Notes under the pieces: generated by a model
Databases searched by the model: none
Told to the model about the DNA's origin: nothing
What the model saw: only the letters and a program-made list of their open reading frames with translations
Translations under genes and position numbers: made by a program
NCBI RefSeq assembly: GCF_949987515.2
Contig: NC_082689.1
Span: 70,893,478-70,957,477, forward strand
Direction of reading: 5' to 3'
Length of the DNA: 64,000 nucleotides
Origin: Delphinus delphis
Taxonomy: Eukaryota > Chordata > Mammalia > Artiodactyla > Delphinidae
In this document: one piece after another, positions 59,001 to 64,000 of the stretch
Numbering within the stretch: position 1 is the stretch's first letter
How the letters are laid out: every line of letters begins with the position of its first letter

Positions 59001-59260
59001 ACAGGAAGTGCTCATTCCTAAAATACAACACAACCCTTAAGACCATCTTATCAAAAATCTGTTGGCTTCTAATAGCAAAAGAAAAAAAAAATGCTTCCTT
59101 TGATTTAAAACATACACATTTAAAACCAAAATAGAATCTCTAAAACTTACTTAGACAAGACATCGTATATACAGTTTTTAGAAGAATTTGCAAAAAATAA
59201 CATTATCTCTTATATATTAGATGATAGTTTAGTTTAGAGACATTGAAATAGATAAACATT
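56009..59260. other. Repeat-poor block around a candidate exon
   Basis: About 3.2 kb without a recognisable interspersed repeat. It includes the candidate exon at 57389-57509, an AT-rich microsatellite-like stretch at 58195-58290 and an (attc)n run near 58350-58370. A 123-codon plus-strand frame at 56790-57161 has no motif. Confidence 0.4.
57389..57509 (-). CDS. Candidate coding exon (unrecognised gene)
   Basis: On the minus strand an excellent acceptor (ttttctctctttatattcacag) is followed by 121 bases and a moderate donor (aaaagag/gtattg). Only one frame is open. After two bases, an ATG in fair context (gaaATGa) starts 39 codons and a split codon. The peptide begins MKPGKSSGASTEEMLPAKN and ends HILGYTHRTEKR; it is hydrophilic and basic at the end, like a disordered or linker region. 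Four CpGs fall in this short segment of a CpG-poor area. The outgoing phase (two bases carried) fits the candidate exon at 44227-43912. I do not recognise the protein. It could be an internal exon or the first coding exon. Confidence 0.4.
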
Positions 59261-59275
59261 AAAAACATATTTTGA

Positions 59276-59483
59276 GGGCTTCCCTGGTGGCGCAGTGGTT
59301 GAGAGTCCACCTGCCGATGCAGGTGACACGGGTTCGTGCCCCGGTCCGGGAAGATCCCACATGCCGCAGAGCGGCTGGGCCCGTGAGCCATGGCCGCTGA
59401 GCCTGCGCGTCCGGAGCCTGTGCTCCGCAACGCGAGAGGCCACAACAGTGAGAGGCCCGCGTACAGCAAAAAAAAAAAAAAAC
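59276..59483 (+). mobile_element. CHR-family SINE (short form)
   Basis: A standard copy with an A-run. The duplication aaaaacata(t/c)tttgag lies at 59261-59276 and 59484-59499 with one mismatch. Confidence 0.95.
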
Positions 59484-59499
59484 AAAAACATACTTTGAG

Positions 59500-61539
59500 T
59501 TTGATGGCGAATAGTCTAATTTGTATGTGGGGTTTTTGTGTGGGGGGTGGGGAGAGGAGCCTATATCTTGTCATTCCTTTGAAAGAATTTGAGACAGCTC
59601 AGATTGTATATGAGAAGCTTGGCTTTCTCATATGCAGCAAGTGGCAACACTTTAATTGGGATGATAAGAAAGATGAATATAGTACCAGCTGATCATGTAG
59701 GCAATTTGTTAATACTAAATGATTTGAAAGAAATGGAAATAATTTAGTAACTTAAATAAGCAGGCGGTACTGCCTGACATCAAATTATTTCCCTCTTGAA
59801 ATGACTTGCTGTTGTTAAGTGCTAACTTTCAAGAAGAGTTTCTTATACAACTGTTAGTATTTGTTTAGCAAGATGCTTTTGATTGCACGTAATAGAGACC
59901 CACTACCGTTTGTGTTCATTAATGGGAGTGGGACTGTTCTGAGAATATATAGGGGAATCAGAATCTCTGTTATGAGACCAGACCTCAAGGGAACCCAGGA
60001 AAGCTGCCTTACCAGGCCTGGGGATTGGCAGGACCATAGTGGCCATGGGCCTTGTGGAGGCCAACTGGATGATTGTTCTCAGTTCAAGGCACAAATTAAA
60101 CAGCAGGAGTTTTGAATTTTCCCTCTTGAGCTTCCATCATCTCTGTCTCCCAGTTGCTCTTTGTTTAGCTGCTGAGTCTAGCTCCTTTGTTTCTTGCTAT
60201 CTACTGGCAGCTCATTCCTCCACTCCTGTGAGTCTCAGTGTTGAGAATCCTTGCCCTGTGAGTCACTATTACAAGTGATGATTCCTCTGTCTCATTGTTT
60301 CTGTGTCTTCCCAACTTCAGCTTAGTCATGGCCCCTCAGCTGCCTCCTGGCCTCCCTCTCTGTGCACAGTACCTGACTGTTTGACTACAGTAGGCTCTCT
60401 GTAAGTATTGGTTGAATGAATAGATGAGGACTGTTAGGGAATTACCATCACCTTCTCTTTTAATCAAACTTTTAAGGAACTAATAAGATAGAAAATAACT
60501 AAAAGGCAGGTGGAAGAGAAAGGTTATTTTGAGAATTTTTAGAGACCTGATTGCGTTAAAAAGAATTCACTGTAGTAGTAGTAAGAAATTATTTGTTTAT
60601 GCAGGCACTGAAGAAGTGAATGTGTTTAAACTTGAAAGTCCAGACTATCCCATTGAAAGAAAGAAGTACCTTTAAAAATCTCCCACTTCATGCTGCACAT
60701 TCAAGCAGCTATAGGTACTATCAGGAATGGAGATAATTTAACTTCAGGTGTCAGGAAATGAAGTACTCATTTTTTGACCATATTCCACCCAGGAACCAAG
60801 ATTAAGGTCTCTAATGTAGGTCTGAAGGCTTCTTTTGGCCTTCAGATCTGAATCTTTATTATTTGTCTGTGAAGAGACGATCAATTCCTGATTTTCTCAA
60901 GGCAACCGTCCCCTTTTATGCTTGTTTTTTAAGTCCTCTACCTTCCAATAGCTGCTCATCTTTTAGCTTTTGGTTGCTCAGGGTAAAAAAATAAACACCA
61001 GGACAGAGTTCTCAATTCTTTATTTCTTTGCTTGCTTTTTTTTTTAAATATGAAATTGAGGTTCTGAAGTTTATTTTATAAAATCTTTCCTAGATTTTGC
61101 CATTTGTATAATAGTATATGAGTAGATGGTAGGCATAATTAGACCCAAATGGGTAATTATGTTTTTCATTTAAAAGTTTTCCTCTAACAACTGGGTTGAA
61201 GAAGAACCTGAAGAGCAGCTTAAGATTCAATAAAATAAATTTAAAAAGAAAAAAAAAGATTCAGTTGCTCAGCTTTCCCTGTTAGAGCCTGGCTATCCAA
61301 AGTTGCCAGTTAATGGGGCTTTCATTCCTCCTGCACTTTGGAAATGATCAGCATTCCCAAACACATTTGAGAGTATTTTCCCTCATTAGAGAATAAGTGC
61401 TTTTCAGATTCTGAGGACTTTCTGTGTGAAAACAAAAACAAAATAGATGATAAAAGTGCTACATGAGTATAGGGAAAATTTTCTCTTTAATTTTATGAAA
61501 ATGATATATTTTTCTTGGACTCATATGCCAATACATTTA
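59500..61539. other. Unassigned sequence with repeat-like part
   Basis: Bases 59860-60425 contain phrases ('gattgcacgtaatagagaccc', 'ctgactgtttgactacagta', 'ttggttgaatgaatagatga') that resemble an old dispersed repeat, but I cannot assign the family. No gene recognised. An A-run lies near 61246-61256. Confidence 0.35.
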
Positions 61540-61694
61540 AAATAACTTTTGTTTGTGGAGTTGCAACTGTGTGCAAGGCATTGAGCTAGACCCCTAGCTT
61601 TTAACAAGCGTACATATTCCAGTGAAATGCACAGATGGATATAACCAAAGTACACTACAAGTGGCCATAGTAGGGAGCATATAGATTTCAGTGG

Positions 61695-61698
<4 letters not shown>
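61540..61698 (+). repeat. Ancient mammal-wide repeat (unnamed family), 5' fragment
   Basis: The text 'aactgtgtgcaaggcattga', 'aagcgtacatattccagtg' and 'cagatggatataacc' follows the beginning of the family seen at 53.7 kb. Confidence 0.4.
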
Positions 61699-61742
<44 letters not shown>

Positions 61743-61810
61743 GGGAGAGAGAGAGAGAGAGAGGGTGGGGGGTTGGGGAGGGAGAGAGGGAGAGTGGGAG
61801 AGAGGGAAAG
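61699..61810 (+). repeat. (GA)n purine tract
   Basis: About 110 bases almost entirely of G and A, with long uninterrupted (GA)n and a central G-rich piece (gggtggggggttgggg). It gives leucine/serine-rich shadow frames on the minus strand. Confidence 0.95.
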
Positions 61811-62424
61811 TGAGCACAGTGAATGCTGAGCAGGGAAGCAGAGGCTCGAGGCAGTTTGGACTATGGGTCTGGATCCCTGGAGAAAGAAAGAAGAATGCCA
61901 AGAAGAAATATATATATTTGAGAAAGAACTGAGGAAAGTTCCTATAAATAATGTCAGATGATCTCTATGTTATCATTTAGCAGTGAAGAGTGAGATTTAG
62001 AGTTTCAGGGGAAAAAAAAATAAAGGTTTGGAATTAATTCTGGGGAGGATGGGATAAGGAGCCCCTTGGAAATGAGTAAAGTGAACATTAAGCTTAAGTG
62101 ATTTTTTGGTGAAGCCAATGAGCATGGTTATGATTTGCAGTCATTAGCAATGCAAGAGGAGGAACAGGAAAGTCTGATGGTGGAAAGTGCTTGTCTGTAA
62201 GACAGGACGAAAGGCTGTGGATACTGGATACTGGAAAGAACAAACTTGGTGTCCCTGATTCGGGGCTCTAGATTAGTTAGGAAGTGAACTGTGGGGAGGA
62301 GGTGCTGTTGATAATGGTGGTGATGGTGTGGCCTGATGGAACAGAGGAATGGAAGGATAAAGAGAATGAAGGCGAAGCTTACATTTTCACATCTGGAATG
62401 GGAAGAATAATGGCGGTGTGGGGA
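61811..62424. other. Unassigned sequence
   Basis: No gene. The stretch may be the remainder of the ancient repeat interrupted by the GA tract, but the wording is too decayed to follow. Confidence 0.35.
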
Positions 62425-62512
62425 TTAATGAAACAATGCCTATAAAGTACTTATAACAGTGTCTGGCATATATTATGCACTCAAAAATGCTCATACTCTT
62501 ATCTTTATTAAT
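62425..62512 (+). repeat. MIR SINE 3' end, sense
   Basis: The text 'gcctataaagtacttataac', 'agtgtctggcatatattatg' and 'cactcaaaaatgctcat' is the MIR 3' end. Confidence 0.7.
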
Positions 62513-63534
62513 GAGTGCAGAAGTGATGGAAGAATGGGCATTTCAGGACTTGATGGCATGTAATGGTGTTAGTCATTGAAGTCAGACAAATATGCAAGTT
62601 TTCTTGAAGTGGAGTTCAAGGACCTACCTCTAAGGTTGGGGTTTTAGGTTACATGATATCACCTAGGAAAAGCTCTTAGCTATGTGCAAAATGATCTTTA
62701 TGTTGAAGGTAAATAAATGATAATAACTGATCTTTGTAATTTAACAAACTGAACTGTCTTATTTTCTTCTTCCCAAAACTCCATAATGGAGGTATTGTTA
62801 CCTTTTCCCTTTTTACAGTTAAACAGATTTAGCTGAAGATTGCTAAGTTATCAAGTGGTAGAATCGTCTTTCAGACCTGGAAGTTTTTATTGAAAGCCCC
62901 TGCCTTGTCCTCTACTCCATACTAGAAACGGCAATGGCGGTCTGTAGGTGATATAACGAGATAGAGAGCATTTCTAGGGCTGTACTGTTTAACATTGAAG
63001 AGGAACAAGGAAGAGGCAGATGCCTCTTGGTGTGGGGAAGACAGAAGAATCAACCATTGGAGTGTCACAAGAAGTCGTGTCATGAGGAGAAAGTAATTTT
63101 CAGCTGTGTTAGTCATTCTAAAATACATTTTGGTACCATGTTGGGTTTTAATAAAATACATCCTTACCTGGAAGACATTTCATCCGTCCCAAGCCCTCTT
63201 AGATCAGAGGCTGTAATTTTTATGTATCTTATAGTAAACCATTTTTTACTAGCAAAGCATTATATTCTATAATATATGTTATATAGACATATCTTTTATA
63301 TCTATATAAATAGAGCTGAAGTTAAATGTGTATTTTTTCTGGGTTCCTGTAACTACTGTCTGGTTCATTCTTTATAACAGTGTTTTTCAGATAAGGATGG
63401 GAGTGTGTGTCCTCCTCATTTCTGACCTAGAATCATGTAGAAGTAAGCCGCAATGACTGATGGGAATATATAGTATTCCTCAGGTATGCTGGACTGGAAA
63501 AGAGACTGAGAACAGCTGATTTACGGTGAAGCCA
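62513..63534. other. Unassigned sequence
   Basis: No gene recognised. Around 63380-63525 inverted-looking ends (cagtgtttttcag, ctgagaacagctg) hint at a small old DNA transposon, without support for a family. Confidence 0.35.
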
Positions 63535-64000
63535 GGCCAATAAGTTCTTGCTGAGCTCTTACAGGATGCCTTTCGATGTAGTAAATAGTGGAGAGTACAT
63601 GGTAAATCTTGGCCATGGTTTCATCAGTAGAGGAGTTTACAATGTAAAGACATTAGGTTGACCTAATTTAGGCATTAATACAGTCCTTAGAAAATGTAGT
63701 GAGAGGTCTTGGAAAATAGATGAAAGTAGGAAAAACTCAGAGGGGGTGGACCATGAGTTGTGATTTCAACAGAGTAAACAGAGGGAGGGATGAATGTGGT
63801 TTGGCTGATGGAAAAACAGAGGCTGTTTCCTGGCAAAACTCAGAGCCAGAAAAGAGTGAGTTCATCTGTAGCCAAAACACAAGTAGTAGCCGGAAGAGAG
63901 GTAAAGGGGGAAAGGAGTTAGAAAGAGTGCTTTACAAGTGATGTTCAGAAATTTGCACTTGATGTGGGAGTTTTAGGAAGCAACGGTGATACGGCCAAAG
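63535..64000 (+). repeat. Ancient mammal-wide repeat (unnamed family), truncated by window end
   Basis: The text 'ttgctgagctcttacaggat', 'gtagaggagtttacaatg' and 'aatttgcacttgatgtggga' matches the order of the copies at 34.5 and 53.7 kb. The 3' end lies beyond the window. Confidence 0.45.

Noticed and set aside
61521..61901. 126-codon minus-strand frame rich in Ser/Leu
   Set aside because: It is produced by translating the (GA)n tract.
63380..63525. Small DNA transposon suggested by cagtgtttttcag and ctgagaacagctg
   Set aside because: The ends match only partly, and no target duplication or family interior was recognised.

Overview
The window reads as non-coding mammalian nuclear DNA: AT-rich, few CpGs, no confident intact protein gene, and crowded with interspersed repeats of different ages. 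The best clue to the organism is a tRNA-derived SINE of the CHR family (Cetacea-Hippopotamus-Ruminant). I count 12 short-form copies and 2 long-form copies. I saw no primate Alu, rodent B1/B2, pig PRE-1, or ruminant Bov-A/BovB sequence. That combination points to a whale, dolphin or porpoise. This is inference from repeat content; species and chromosome cannot be read from it.

Layout. 1-4.4 kb: mostly unassigned sequence with one GC-richer block near 2.2-2.55 kb. 4.4-7.0 kb: an old antisense L1 interrupted by a CHR SINE, a short L1 tail and a younger L1. 8.0-8.3 kb: a CR1/L3 tail followed by a very G-rich tract. 11-13.9 kb: long-form CHR, a small hAT-like element and an L1 tail. 13.9-17.6 kb: a long repeat-poor block. 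17.6-18.2 kb: an ancient repeat and, just beyond it, a perfect 19-bp inverted repeat. 19.7-27 kb: L1, CHR and MIR pieces. 27-30.3 kb: repeat-poor. 30.3-40.5 kb: five CHR copies, L2, MIR, and an MLT1 LTR split by an L1. 42-45.5 kb: an old sense L1 with a CHR insertion, then about 1.8 kb of unassigned sequence holding a 128-codon minus-strand frame. 46-48.1 kb: an MLT1 LTR and a MIR split by an L1. 48.6-51.1 kb: a nearly full-length Tigger1-like DNA transposon carrying a CHR SINE. 52-56 kb: CHR, ancient repeat, a tiny L1, and a complete solitary MLT1 LTR. 56-59.2 kb: repeat-poor, with the best candidate exon. 59.3-64 kb: CHR, a GA tract, MIR and more of the ancient repeat.

Possible genes. Four minus-strand stretches have splice-site-like borders and an open frame (57389-57509, 54313-54348, 43912-44227, 32265-32323). 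None matches a protein I can name. The first and third are phase-compatible if joined. They are exon candidates, not established genes. Most of the longer open frames in the window are chance frames or lie inside SINEs and L1s.

No CRISPR array, rRNA, intact tRNA gene, snRNA copy or operon-like arrangement was seen. The repeats record a layered insertion history (MIR, L2, L3 and MLT1 oldest; then Tigger and L1M; then younger L1s; then CHR SINEs) rather than a working multi-gene system.
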